Assembly: GCA_013180625.2 (NCBI GenBank)
Contig: SNVD02001254.1
Location: 1 to 64,000, forward strand
Origin: Boswellia sacra
Taxonomy: Eukaryota > Streptophyta > Magnoliopsida > Sapindales > Burseraceae
Direction: 5' to 3'
Length of the DNA: 64,000 nucleotides
Shown here one piece after another: positions 1 to 11,319 of this stretch. The position numbers and the translations under genes are program-made. Position 1 is the stretch's first letter. Each line of letters begins with the position of its first letter. Under the pieces are notes generated by a model that saw nothing but the letters and a program-made list of their open reading frames with translations, did not search any database and was not told the DNA's origin.

Positions 1-766
1 ATGTCTAATCTCTATATTCTTAGTCCTAGAGTGTTGTATTGGATTTTTTGAAATGTTGATGGCACTTGTATTGTCACATTTGATGGGAATATGATCAAAT
101 ACCACACCATAATCTTTTAAAATTTGTTTCATCCAAAGAGATTGTGCACAACAACTTCCTACTGCAATATCTCAGCTTCCGTCGTTTGATAGCAACAGAA
201 TTTTTGTTTTCTACTAAACCATGAGACTAATGCATGTCCTAGAAAATGGCAAGAGCCACTAGTGCTCTTTCTATCAAGAAGACTTCCAGCAAAGTCCGCA
301 TCGGAATAACTAATTAGATCAAAATTATCACACTTATGATACCAAAGACCTAGATTTATGGTTCCAAGAAGATATCTAAATATCCTTTTGACAGCTTTAA
401 GGTGAGATTCCTTTGGACAATATTGAAATCTAGCACACATACACACACTAAACATAATATCAGGTCTACTAGCAGTTAAATACAAAAGAGAGCCAATCAT
501 ACCTCGATACTTTGTTACCTCAACATCTTTTCCTTTCTCATCTTTGTCAAGCTTGGTTAATGTACCCATAGGTGTGTTATATGTCCTTAAATTATCCATG
601 CCAAACTTCTTGAGAAGATCTCTTGTGTATTTAGCTTGATTAATGAAGATCCCATCTATTGATTGCTTGATTTGAAGTCCAGGAAGAAATTTAATTCTCC
701 CATTAAGCTCATTTCAAATTCTTGTTGCATGCACTTGGAAAATGTCCTGCGCGTTGGTGGGCACAC
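1..766 (-). pseudogene. copia RT C-terminus and RNase H fragment
   Basis: Translation on the minus strand gives the end of the reverse transcriptase and the RNase H domain. Recognisable motifs are YRGMIGSLLYLTASRPDI (linker between RT and RNase H), SYSDADFAG with the catalytic Asp, and DRKSTSGSCHFLG. These are standard in plant copia polyproteins. The frame is open over 159-599, then closes in the TTEAE region, where a copia RNase H normally continues; the remaining similarity down to position 1 is in another frame. Between 599 and 766 the RT sequence continues without a long open frame. This is a dead fragment of the element spanning 1-6485. Confidence 0.85.
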
Positions 767-1540
767 CTAGGACTTAGTAAGCCACCAAATAATATCATCA
801 ACATAGATTTGAACAATTAATAAATCATCATTTTTTGTTTTAACAAAAAGATTAGTATCAACTTTTTTCATTTCGAAACCATTATCAATGAGAAATTTGC
901 TCAATCTATCATACCATGCTCTTGGTGCTTGTTTCAAGCCATAAAGTGCCTTTTTGAGTTTGCAAACATGGTTTGGAAAATCATGATTTTGAAAACCAAG
1001 AGGTTGCTCTACATATACTTCCTCCATAATGTAACCATTTAAAAATGCACTTTTGACATCCATTTGATATAATGTAAAATTTTTATAACATGCAAATGCA
1101 CACAACATTCTAATTGATTCTAATCTAGCAACCGGTGCAAAGGTTTCCTCATAATCAATACCTTCTTCTTGATTGTATCCTTGAGCAACAAGTCTAGCTT
1201 TGTTTCTAATAATGGTGCCATTTTCATCTACTTATTTCTAAAAATCCATTTAGTGCCTATAATAGAATGATTTTTAGGTCTAGGGACTAATTCCCAAACT
1301 TGATTTCTCTCAAATTGGTTCAATTCTTCTTGCATAGCCAAAATCAACTTTCGTCATTTTCGGCTTCTTTAAAAGATTTTGGTTCAAATTGAGAGACAAA
1401 AGCAAAATGATTACAAAAGTTCTTAAAAGAAGATCTAGTTTTCATACCTTGTGATGGTTCACCAATAATGAGATCTTTAGGGTGAGCTTTTGCATACCTC
1501 CATTCCTTTGGTAATTCTTGGGAAGAATCATTTACTTCCT
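767..1540 (-). pseudogene. copia reverse transcriptase core, frameshifted
   Basis: The minus strand encodes the RT core with [36 protein letters not shown] and the catalytic YVDD box. Immediately after YVDDII the expected Phe-Gly-Gly type sequence is replaced by Trp-Trp and the frame closes at 767, which fits a loss of two bases in the T run near 800. Upstream (about 1110-1540) RT N-terminal similarity continues with further breaks. Catalytic residues are present but the enzyme is interrupted. Confidence 0.85.
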
Positions 1541-1550
1541 CAAGCTTTTC

Positions 1551-2870
1551 TTATTGAAGTTGTAATTCATCTTGGCTCTTTTCATCAAGCCTTGATTCCT
1601 TGATTTGCCTTTCTACCTCAACAATATCATCATCTAAATTCTTTGAAGAAATAACATTAGTTTCATCAAATTCAACATGCATAGATTCTTCAATAGTAAG
1701 AGTCTTTTTGTTAAAAACTCTATAATGCTTTACTATGGTTGGAGTAGCCAACAAAAATTCCAACATCGGCTTTTGCATCAAATTTTCCAAGGTTATCCTA
1801 GTGTTTAAAATAAAACATTTACATTCAAAAACTTTAAAAAATCCAATGTTGGGTTTTCTTCCTTTCCAAAGTTCATAAGGAGTTTTCTTCATTAAAGCTC
1901 TAATATGGACTCTATTGATTATAAACATGCGGTATTAACGCTTCGGCCCAAAAATATTTTGGCAAATTATTTTCAGTACATGGTCCTAGCCATTTCTTGG
2001 ATAGTCCTATTTTTCCTTCAACAACACCATTTTGTTGTGGAGTTCTAGGTGAGAAAAAATTATGCTCCAAAACCATTTTCATCACAAAGATTTTCAAATG
2101 CAACATTGTCTACTTCACCACATGATCACTCCTAATGGACACAATAGAATACCTTTTTGATTTTGGACTCTTTTTGCAAATTTTGAAAAAGCTTGTATGG
2201 CCTCTATTTTTAGTTTTCAAGAATAATACCCAAGTGAATCTTGAATAATCATCCACAATAACAAAAACATAATACTTTCCACCAAGGCTTTGGTTCTTGA
2301 TGGTCCAAATAAATCCAAATGAAGTAATTGTAGAGGTTTATTTGTTGAAATAAATTTCTTTTGTTTAAAAGAAGTTCTCACTTGTTTTCCAAATTGACAA
2401 GCATCACAAATCTTATCCTTTTCAAATTTTATTTTTGGAAGACCATCAACTAAATCATTTTTAGAAATTTTTGAAATTGTGTCCATGCTAGCATGACCTA
2501 CCCTTTTATGCCATAACCAAGCATCATGATTAACAATGAAACACTTTTCTACATGATCATTAACGTCAATATCAACTGTATAAATATTACCACATCTATT
2601 ACCAACAAATAATGTCGTATTGTTACTAACATCCTTAATCACACATCTATTAGGCTCAAAAGTAACAAAATATCCCTTATCACACAATTGACTAATGCTA
2701 ATCAAATCATGTTTTAAATCATGAACAAGCAAAACATCTTTAATAATAGGTGAAGAAGGGTTACCAATATCACCATGTCCGATTACCCTTCCTTTGGCAT
2801 TATCACCGAAGGTCACATATCCTCCTTTCTTCATGATTAATCTTGAAAATTTGGAGGCATCTCCGTTCAT
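1551..2870 (-). pseudogene. copia protease end and integrase region, broken
   Basis: On the minus strand, 2217-2870 carries the C-terminal part of the protease region and the integrase zinc-binding domain (WLWHKRVGHASM, then CDACQFGKQ, the HHCC pattern), followed by HLDLFGPS, the start of the catalytic core. 1912-2106 carries SPRTPQQNGVVEGK, the conserved core segment near the catalytic Glu, in a different frame, and 1551-1928 carries the PYELWKGRKPNI segment of the C-terminal half. The three pieces lie in different frames, so at least two frameshifts or stops separate them. Confidence 0.85.
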
Positions 2871-2984
2871 ATGCCTTGAGCATCCACTATCTAAGTACCA
2901 CTTGTGTTTGCCACTCCTTTGTCTCTACAATCAACATTCAAGGAGTAACTCTTTGGTACCCAAAAGTTCTTGGGTCCTTGGGGG

Positions 2985-4628
2985 TTAGTTATGGTACTTT
3001 TTTGGAACCCATATTTGTTTCAAATTAGGATTTCCCTTAATATAGCAAGAATGCACTTTGTGTCCTTTTCTTCCACAATAAGTACATGAATGATTAGGAT
3101 TATTCCTAGAAGATGCATGAGCAAAATCATTTTTAAAATACTTTTGATTTTTATGAGTTTTATATCCTAAACCTCTTTTATCAAAAACACACCTTTGGTG
3201 TTGTAACATAGAATTCAAATTTTTTGTGCTTTTTGTAAAACTATCAACAATATTTCTTAAGTCATTATTTTCCCTTTTCAAACGAGCATTTTGCTTCTCT
3301 AATTTATCAAAATCCTTTTGTTTTAAAATGTCATTTTCAGTTTTTAATAAATGTATTTGACTTTCCAAACTTTCAAAATCTTTTTGCTTTAAAATTTCAT
3401 TTTCATTTTCTAAAGCTTCATTTATTTCAACCAACTCTTCTAATTGAGATAACATGATTTTTGACTTCTTTTTGAAAGCATTGATTTTTGAATTTTGTTT
3501 ATCAACTTGCACATGTAAATTTTGGAATGCTTCAAGTAATTCATCATATGAAAGTTTAGGATCATAGTTTAGAATACTTACCTCCTCTTCACTTAAAGCC
3601 ATGAAGCACATGTTTGCCACTTCGCAATCTTCTTCTTCGGTGGAGCTAGCTTCACTATCATCCCAATTTTTGGCTTTCATTGCTTTGGATTTCTTGTTTT
3701 GACTCTTGAAGTAAGGACAATCCATCTTTACATGTCCCGGTTTCTTGCACTCATAGCAAATGACTTGATCATTTTTCTTATCTTGCTTGAGCTTTGCCCT
3801 TTGTACTCCCTTCTAGAATTCTTCTTGAATCCTTGGTTTCTTCTAATCATCCTTTTTAGCTTTCTTGTGATGAATGCAAGATCTTCATCATTTCCTTTAT
3901 TGTCAGACTCATCATCTTCTTTGTTGAAGATTTGAAAGCGATATTTTTCTTTTTCTTGAAATCTTCTTCATTCTCCTTCAAGGTGATTTCATGAGTCATT
4001 AGAGAACCCATAAGTTCTTCTAATGGTAGTTTGGTGAGGTCCTTTGCTTCTTGAATTGCCGTCACCTTTGGCTCCCAAGATTTTGGTGGACACCTAAGAA
4101 TCTTTCTCACCATTTCAACATTAGAGTAAGATTTACCAAGAGATTTCAAACTATTAATAACATCCGTAAATCTAGTAAACATTTCAGAAATTGATTCATC
4201 CGATTTCATCTTGAAAAGCTCGTAACTATGAACTAGCATACTAATTTTGGATTCTTTAACTTGACTAGTTCCTTCATGAGTTACTTCAAGTGTGTGCCAT
4301 ATTTCTTGTGCCGTAGAACAAGTAGATATTCTATTAAATTCATTTCTATTAGAGCACAATACAACACATTCATAGCTTTAGCATTCAAGCTCAATTTCTT
4401 TTTATCATCTTCACTAAACTCTTTAGGTTCTTTAAGCATGCATTCCCCATTTTCAATTTTGGTAGGAATAAAAGGTCCTTCCAAAACAATAGACCACAAA
4501 TCATAATCAAAAGATTTCAAGAAAATACTCATTCTAGTTTTCCAATAAGAGTAATCACTTCCATTAAAAAATGGAGGTCTAGAGATAGAAAGTCTCTCAA
4601 CATATGAAGTTGAATTAAAAGTAGCCAT
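2985..4628 (-). pseudogene. copia gag with coiled coil and two CCHC knuckles, frameshifted
   Basis: The likely gag start is the ATG ending at 4628 (MATFNSTSYVERLSISRPPF). The first piece (4281-4628) shifts frame near 4340 into a UBN2-like piece (3856-4359) with EIWHTLEVTHEGTSQVKES. A third piece (2985-3725 and just upstream) has a CCHC knuckle CYECKKPGHVKMDC near 3720-3765, a long Glu/Lys/Leu-rich coiled coil (LKQKDFESLESQIHLLKTEN and repeats of it), and a second knuckle CTYCGRKGHKVHSC near 3040-3090. In life this would be the capsid and nucleic-acid-binding protein. Two or more frame breaks make this copy non-functional. Confidence 0.87.
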
Positions 4629-4668
4629 AGCTCAAAATCGGTTAAGATTTAAAAAAATGAGCAACCTT

Positions 4669-4680
4669 GCTCTGATACCA
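4669..4680 (-). other. copia primer-binding site (initiator tRNA-Met type)
   Basis: On the minus strand this reads TGGTATCAGAGC, the common plant primer-binding site complementary to the 3' end of initiator methionyl-tRNA. It lies two bases from the end of the LTR, as expected, and fixes the element's orientation as minus. Confidence 0.93.
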
Positions 4681-4921
4681 CTTGTTGACCTAGGTATGGC
4701 AACCCAAGAGGGGGGGTGAATTGGGTTTTTATTTATCAAAACGGATTTAGAAAACTTTTCTTGAAAATCAAAATTATTTCACTCTTTCTTTGAAAATAAA
4801 GGTGAAGAAGATGAAATTAGAATTTATCAAAGATGCAATCAAAAGAATAATAATGATGAACTATCACAAGTGCAAGTAAATGTAAAGAGGAAAGGGATAG
4901 AGAGATTGCAAACTCAATTTA

Positions 4922-4952
4922 CGTGGTTCGGCAAACCTTGCCTACGTCCACG
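4922..4952. other. hairpin in copia LTR
   Basis: Nested inverted repeats CGTGG/CCACG (outer) and GGCAA/TTGCC (inner) enclose a very short loop. I recall this motif as common in plant copia LTRs, where it would lie in the transcribed R/U5 part. Its role is not known to me. Confidence 0.6.
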
Positions 4953-5010
4953 GGCTCCTAGCTCCACGAGCTAGGCTTTCCACTAAGTTGTATAAATCTT
5001 TACAACTTGC

Positions 5011-5265
5011 TTGATGAACAACCTCACCAAGACTTTTTCCTTCAACCCTTGATAACACCACACCAAGAGTTCTTCTTGATGAACAACCTCATCAAGGCAA
5101 CTTTCTTCAACCCTTGATAACACCACACCAAGAGTTCTTCTTGATGAACAACCTCACCAAGGCAACTTTCTTCAACCCTTGATAACACCACACCAAGAGT
5201 TCTTCTTGATGAACAACCTCACCAAGGCAACTTTTCTCAACTCTTGATAACACACAACAAGAGTT
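5011..5265. repeat. 65-bp tandem repeat, 4 copies, in copia LTR
   Basis: Units start with TTGATGAACAACCTCA at 5011, 5076, 5141 and 5206, an exact 65-bp period. Units 2 and 3 are nearly identical; the last is more diverged and shortened. Each unit carries ACACCACACCAAGAGTTCTT near its end. Confidence 0.9.
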
Positions 5266-5468
5266 CTCTCAAGGATAACTATTATCCTTTACAATAATAT
5301 CTCACTCTCACCACATTACAAGAACAAAGATAATTTTTACAACAAAAGTATAACTCTCTTCAAAGAGTAGATAAATAATATAAAAGCTCTCTAGACTTGA
5401 TATTTCTCTTGCTTTTGCTTGATAAAATGCTTCTCTTGCACTTCTTGAATGCATGGGAGAATGGCTCC

Positions 5469-5475
5469 TTTTATA
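5469..5475 (-). promoter_or_regulatory. TATA box of copia LTR
   Basis: On the minus strand the sequence is CTATAAAAGG, a canonical plant TATA box. It would place the transcription start near 5440, leaving about 760 bp of R/U5 that includes the 65-bp array and the hairpin. Confidence 0.65.
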
Positions 5476-5569
5476 GGCAAATGAGATGAACTTAATCAAG
5501 TGAAGACACCAACTCCAAATTTTCTGCCCACCATAAAAACTGTAATCTTGTCTTCCATTTTTGTCAATG

Positions 5570-6295
5570 TTCCGTTTGAAATTTGAAAATCTGAAAAACA
5601 TAAAAGATTTGCACATTTGAATATGCTTTCCAACGCATCAAGAATCAAGTCATTTGGATATCTTTAGCTCAAGATATGGCCAAAACACCATTCGGTGCTC
5701 ATGTGACTTGATTTTTCTTTCTTGTGTCAGTCCACCAAATTGAATGATAATTCTGTCAGCCTTCCGTTTGAAATTTGAATTTATTCAAAACATAAAAGAT
5801 CTGCATATTTGAATAAGCTTTCCAAAAAATTAAGAATCAAAGCATTTAGATATCTCTATCTTAAGATATGGCCAAAACACCATTCAGTGCTCATGTGAGT
5901 TGATTTTTCTTCTTTGTGTCAGTCCACCAAATTGCATGTCAGTTATGTCGGCCTTATGTTTGAAATTTGAATTTTTCAAAACATATGAAATGTTCTTCAT
6001 TAAGTCATCTTTCCAATGCCGCAAGAATCAAGTCATTTTGATTTTTCTAGCTCAAGATATGTCCAAAGGAGTATTCGGTGCTCATGTCAGCTGCTTCCAT
6101 TTGTCTTTCAACTTGCATGATGATTTGGACAACGTTGCACTTGAAATTTGAATTTCATTAAAACATATGAAATGTTATAAATTGAGTAAACTTTCCAAAG
6201 GCTCAAGAATCACATCATTTGGATAGTTGTAGAGATATATATGACCAATTGATTGAACATTGCTCATGTGTCACATTCCTTGAGTCAATCCTTGT
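5570..6295. repeat. four diverged ~185-bp tandem repeats in copia LTR U3
   Basis: Four consecutive units begin near 5570, 5763, 5959 and 6141 with GTTTGAAATTTGAA. Shared landmarks are AAAACATA, CTTTCCAA, AAGAATCA, CTCAAGATATG and GGTGCTCATGTG in the same order. Unit length falls from about 193 to about 155 bp and the fourth is the most diverged. The array lies upstream of the TATA box, so it sits where enhancers of the element would be. Confidence 0.75.
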
Positions 6296-6485
6296 TCTTA
6301 AACTTTGGTGCCTTTAACATGTAGTCTTCTCCTTAGCTTCAACACTTCATTTTAATAAGCCTCTTCTTGATTTTAAAATTATTTCAATGATCTTACTCTT
6401 GCACATAAATAAACATGTTAGTAAATCTCAATTAATCAATGTGTATTGTTATCATCAAAATTATCATGTAGCCTTAGGGCTAACA

Positions 6486-8149
6486 CATTTGACACTCGAC
6501 ACTTACATGTCGAGCTCTAACGAGCGAGTCGAGTTTTATCGAGCGTTTTAGCAGGTTGCTTGTTTTTGCTTTATTTTTTTACCTTTTTGGATCATATTTA
6601 ACTATAACGATCTTGTATTTCTAGGTTGAAGCAAATGGCAAGTGAATTGTAGACAATAGAGGATATCTACGTACAATTTTTTAAAAATAAAAAACATAAT
6701 TAAAAAATCTAGGATACATTTTGTTTTAATTTTTTAATTCTAATTAACTAATTAATATAAATTTAGTTAAACACATATATACGACCTATGTCTAATTCTA
6801 TTATTCTAATGCTAACCAATAAATTTCAAATATAAACACTATGGATTTTAAGTTTATAATAAAAATAAAAAAGTTCAAAAAATCCCTAATAAATCAAAAG
6901 CATTCCTAAATAAATAATAAATATGATAATGGAAGTGAATAAAACTAAAATATTTAGCCCTTAAAGTAGAAATTTTATTTACCTAATTATTTTTTGTTGA
7001 ATGGAATTTGGGGAAGAAGAGGTGAAGAGAGGTTGAATGTAGCTTGGAGCCTTGGACTCTGGCTGCTGCTGCTAGAGTGCACTGGTAGCACTGTTTTCCT
7101 TTGGAATGGCGTGTTGAGGAAGACTGGAGGTGGAGGAGAGAGAATGAAGATTTTATTTTACTTGTTTTTAAAGAAATATATAATTCTTTTAAGTCTTTGT
7201 TATTTGCTAAAGAGGAGTTATAACATATGGGCTTTAGTTGTTTTTATTTATACTGGGTCTTACGTTTTAGTTGTTGTTATTTGCATTGGGCTTTAATTTT
7301 TTTTTCGTTAACTTGGGACTTGGGTTTTATACTTCACATTTGGTCATGGGTGTAAAAGTAAATAAATATTATAAGTAGGGGCAATATGATCATTTTACAA
7401 ATTCATATACACAGCATTCAAAAATTTTTAAACTACCCCTCCTGGGTCTAAGCTGGCTCCGTCCCTGCTCATACTCAAGATTCTGGAGTGTTGTCTTCAC
7501 ACTCTTGATTATTTGTAGCGTTTAAGTGGAGAACGGATGCTAAGCGGGTAGATATGCACATCTATATAGTATCTAAATAAGTTAATCACAAATAAATAAA
7601 TAAAAAAAAATATCACCTCCATTATATACGAAATTTATTTTATCTATGGCTATGTATATCTATAACATTTTTACTTCAATAGATTTTATTGTTTAAACTT
7701 ATAAATTATGGACAAATATAGAATTATTTGTTCTGTCGGTAAGGGTTTGGTTGCAGCCAGCTTAAGCGCTAAGTTGATTGATTTTATGTTATATGATTCA
7801 CACTTTTAGATTAATAAAAGTTTATTGTATAATATCATGTTAAACATTTTTATTATTAAACTAGCTATCAATTTTATGATCATTTTAATCCACATCGATT
7901 AATTTGTATATTAACACTCTTTATTTTATTGCTTGTTATTGCCACCATTATTGCAAGCAAAGAATACATTAATTCATTTACGTAAAACTATGTACATCAA
8001 TGTAATTCCGATACTTCTAAACTCCCGCCTCCTTTATTCACGTTGAAAACATAAATTCTATTGTTAAAAAAAAAAAAAAAAAAAGTGAGCGCTGTAGGGG
8101 TATGAAAAGGAGCGAAGAAATTTAGGAGGAGACGAAGACTTTGGGGATA
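6486..8149. other. intergenic, AT-rich, with a possible hAT 3' end
   Basis: No convincing gene. A run of TCGAG/CTCGA motifs lies at 6490-6545. At 7455-7467 the sequence GGCTCCGTCCCTG reads on the other strand as CAGGGACGGAGCC, close to the terminal repeat of Tip100-type hAT transposons, so 7000-7467 may be the end of a decayed element; no matching left terminus was found. A poly-A run lies at about 8066-8084. The open frame at 6994-7296 has no recognisable similarity. Confidence 0.4.
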
Positions 8150-8322
8150 GTTTCGTCATTGCATTAAAAGCCAAAAGCAAAAGTCATGTCACAGTAGCAA
8201 GCGAAAACGATCGTTGGACTTTTGCTTGACTTCGAAGCTTTTATTAGTTTATAGATTCTTCAGAGTTTGGCTTACTTAATTTGAAAGCAATTAAGGAGAG
8301 TAACTGAGAGAGAGAGTTACAG
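8150..8322 (+). promoter_or_regulatory. promoter and 5' UTR of HVA22-ZnF copy A
   Basis: This block is shared in order with the upstream regions of copies B and D: AGTTTCGTCATTGCA, then ACAGTAGCAAG, GTGAAAAC-like, TGGACTTTTGCTTGACTT, GAAGCTTTT, and a GAGAG-rich 5' UTR just before ATG. Sequence conserved this well outside coding DNA suggests it is the core promoter. TTGACT at 8226-8231 matches the W-box core bound by WRKY factors. TTTATAGATT at about 8249 is the best TATA candidate. Confidence 0.55.
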
Positions 8323-11319
8323 ATGGGTTTTGTGGGTGTTGTGAAGTTTGTAGTGAACTGCTTTGATGTTGTTGCATGGTACGTGGCTTTATTTTGATGT
8401 TCCTTAATTTTATGTTTCTTATAAGAAGCGGATGAGTTGGCTAGATGATTATTCTAAATCTGATATTTATTAATTAGTTTCATTTTCAAGGATTTTTAAA
8501 ATTTTAGTTTTGTTTGAGGATAATATTATTCACTTTTCACTTTCATAATTTGTGTGTTTCACTTGTAGGCCTCTCTTTGCTCTGGTTTATCCACTGTAAG
8601 CTTCTCGTTCTTGATATATCTTTACCTACTTAATATTATGAGGGTTTGACTCTGCCTTCATTTATGTGTAAAATTAATTTTTTGGATACTTCTATGTTGA
8701 ATGAATGGTATTATAGTAATGGTTTAGTGAATGCGTAACATAAATAATTAATGCTTCAATCTAGCAAAAAAATATATGTAATGGATGCTATTATTTATAT
8801 TTTGATGATTGATTATGTAAGTGATGAAGGTCTTGTTGTTGACAGATGTGCTTCTATAAGGGCAATTGAGATTGATTCAAGCTCAGATACTAGGAAGTTG
8901 GTTGCATATTGGATTCTCTTTGCTTTACTCTTCCTTTTTGAATATTCCTTTGTCAACCTACTTCAATGGTAATTCTGCCTTGCTACTCTTTTTTTTTTTT
9001 TTTTTCTATATTTGTTTATGTTCTGATGATTAAAGTAATTATGTAGCTCTATTTGTTTGAAGTACAAGTTTTAATTTCCATCTTTTACTCAATTTTCTCT
9101 GCAACCAGGCATTTTGTCTCTTGTCATTAATTCTAATGGTTAATGAGGGTTGCTATAACCTATATATAGCATAGGATACAATTAATGAAGGGAAAGTGCT
9201 CTATCTATTGTTATATGTGGGACTTGAAGATTTTTATATTTTTATTTTCTAATGCAGCACTCTTGACGTAGTGGAGATGGTGAATAGAGGAACTAACTAA
9301 AATTTGATTACCCTGATATAGATTTATCACAATTAATTAACTCGGTATCTTTTTTTTACATGACAGGATACCATTCTGGCTTTACGTTAAGCTGATAATC
9401 TCCTGCTGGTTGGTGATACCAAACTTCGAGGGTGCTTTTTATGTCTATAAACACTTTCTTTGTCCATGCCTCTATATGGACACAGAAGTTCTCATTAACC
9501 GGTTGAAGAGGAAGGAGTTCTTTTTCAAAAGAAATGAGTTTGAAGCTGAGGTGAAGAGATGTGTGACAGAAAATGGACCTATAGCTTGGGAGAATCTTGT
9601 TACGGGTAAAGGTATGTGACTATAAATAACCAGGCTTGTAAAACAGTACGATTTCTTCCTGGAAAATCAAGTTCTGAGTTTTGCTATTACAACTTCAATA
9701 TGGTGATAAATATATGTGTGACAAAGATCTGTTTTGCTATAAGTTGATTCTGAGCATTGAAGAAAATATTCATACAGAGACCCATACTTCTTTAAAAGTA
9801 CAATTTGAGGAAGTTCTGTTTTACTTATATATACAATTGCCATGAGCTAATCTTAACAACTTGTTGCAGTTAATCTGCAGACGGCCAATATGGTGCAGAA
9901 AGATGTGAAAACGGTTGAAGTAACGGAGAAAAAGGAGGAGACTGCAGCTATGAAGGTAAAGTTCCTTCTGACATGGAATTGGATTCATTTTTACTGAAAT
10001 TACGTGTTCTGAGAAAAGCAGACCGGTAAAGGATGCTAAAATAAGACGATGACACAAGTGATGTGCCATGAAAATGAAATTATGCATGCTACATTTGTGA
10101 GGAAAGCCGGGGAATGGCAAGAATGACAATAGACAACGGACAACTGATGAATGCGTACACAATATTACCTTCGTTAACCACCATCTTTTTCTCAGTACTA
10201 CAAGGAGTTCCCTCACCACCTATTAACAATTTACAATGTGGTTATGCCCGACTGATATGATACGGAAATCTTCCAATGATTATGGTCGTATAATTAGTTT
10301 CATCACCACAAGGGCTGACTTAAATCAGGAATTAATTTATTTTGCAATCATTCACATTGGATGTTGTATTCTACAAGTTTCATGATTACCAACTTTGTAG
10401 GATTTGACCATACTTCCTAGTTTAGATGTTCTGGATGTGTAAAAGAATCTAGGGCTTTGTGCTTTTTTTTTTTTTTTGATAACATAATGCTCATCCCAAA
10501 ACTGTGTTTGTATACTTTTGCTACAGTTAAAACGAACTGATTAAACAATAATCTTTCATATACACTTATAACAGGTTGATCCAATAGAGCCTGACCTTGC
10601 TCGGATGGAGAAAAATACCTTTGCACCTAAGAAAATCCAAGAAATCTCAGAATCAGTGGCATTGAATGCAGAATATCCTGAAGTACCAGAACTTCCTAAT
10701 AAATTCTGGAAACGTAAATGTGCTCTATGTCAAGTGACAGTGGAAAGTGAGAAAACATGGAACTCACATCTTCAGGGGCAACAACATGCAGCCGCTGTGG
10801 AGACGCTGAAAGCAAAGAAGCAACAATCGAAAAAGGCTGCTTGTGAGGCAAAGAAACAGGCATCAAAAGCCAAAGTGGCACCTGCTTCAGAGGATAAGAG
10901 ATCTGCTATGCCAGTGCAGGGGCCAGAGAACAATGCCGGGAGTAGCAAAAGAGATCAAAAGTTGCAACAAGAGATCATGAAGAATAAATATGTTGAGGGT
11001 AGAGGAGCTAATAAATGGCGGTGCACCATATGCAATGCAAGCTGCAATAGTTTGAATGACATTAACTGTCACCTTGGAGGAAGGAACCACTTGGCAAAGG
11101 TATGACAACTGAATTGTGGGTCATGACTGCACTTAGTAGCATATGACATTATATTAGTAAGATCCATTATGTTACCAATTGGTTACCCATTACTAAAATC
11201 GGTAGTAATGTTGCTAGGATTTACCCCCACAAACAAAGCCATCCCCCTTGTTGATGTGCATGTGTGAATTACTGTGATGGTTTCATACTTTATTGCAGGA
11301 TGAGAAACAGCAATTCTAG
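8323..11319 (+). CDS. HVA22/TB2-DP1 protein with two U1-type C2H2 zinc fingers, copy A
   Basis: Seven coding exons: 8323-8378, 8569-8595 (a 27-nt micro-exon), 8846-8968, 9367-9611, 9870-9955, 10575-11099, 11299-11319; all introns are GT/AG and the joined frame is open for 360 codons. Residues about 1-125 are an HVA22/TB2-DP1 domain with hydrophobic hairpins (PLFALVYPL, VAYWILFALLFLFEYSF, FWLYVKLIISCWLVIPNF); proteins of this family (yeast Yop1, animal REEP5, plant HVA22) bend ER tubules. A charged segment follows. Exon 6 adds two CX2CX12HX5H fingers (Cys228, Cys231, His244, His250; Cys329, Cys332, His345, His351) separated by a Lys/Ala-rich linker. This finger spacing is the U1/ZNF346 class that binds RNA, often double-stranded. 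ATG 8323 is conserved in all copies. The last 7-residue exon may be skipped: reading on from 11099 meets a stop after one codon. Confidence 0.85.

Larger units (their letters stand above)
1..6485 (-). mobile_element. Ty1/copia LTR retrotransposon, 5' portion, decayed
   Basis: Reading on the minus strand from right to left, the window shows an LTR (4683-6485), a primer-binding site (4669-4680), then gag, protease, integrase, reverse transcriptase and RNase H in the copia order (integrase before RT). The window begins inside the RNase H region, so the 3' LTR and the left target-site duplication are not visible. The internal region is broken into several frames, so this copy cannot make a full polyprotein. 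The gag type (an N-terminal part with an FFNGSDYSYWK motif, a UBN2-like middle, a coiled coil, then two CCHC knuckles) and the long LTR suggest the SIRE/Maximus lineage; that lineage call is an inference. Confidence 0.93.
4683..6485 (-). repeat. copia 5' LTR (1803 bp)
   Basis: Bounded by TGTTGACC at 4683 and GGCTAACA at 6485, so the LTR has perfect 5-base terminal inverted repeats (TGTTG against CAACA-like ends, with TG and CA termini). It abuts the primer-binding site. It contains a TATA box on the minus strand, a hairpin, and two unrelated internal tandem arrays described separately. The target duplication cannot be checked because the partner LTR is outside the window. Confidence 0.85.

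Noticed and set aside
5011..5265. Regular direct repeats resembling a CRISPR array
   Set aside because: Contiguous 65-bp tandem units without unique spacers, inside a plant LTR.
6994..7296. 100-codon plus-strand frame
   Set aside because: No similarity recognised; hydrophobic low-complexity translation within AT-rich DNA next to a probable hAT remnant.
9821..10219. 132-codon minus-strand frame over exon 5 and intron 5 of copy A
   Set aside because: Overlaps a well-supported exon and intron; not kept in the other copies.
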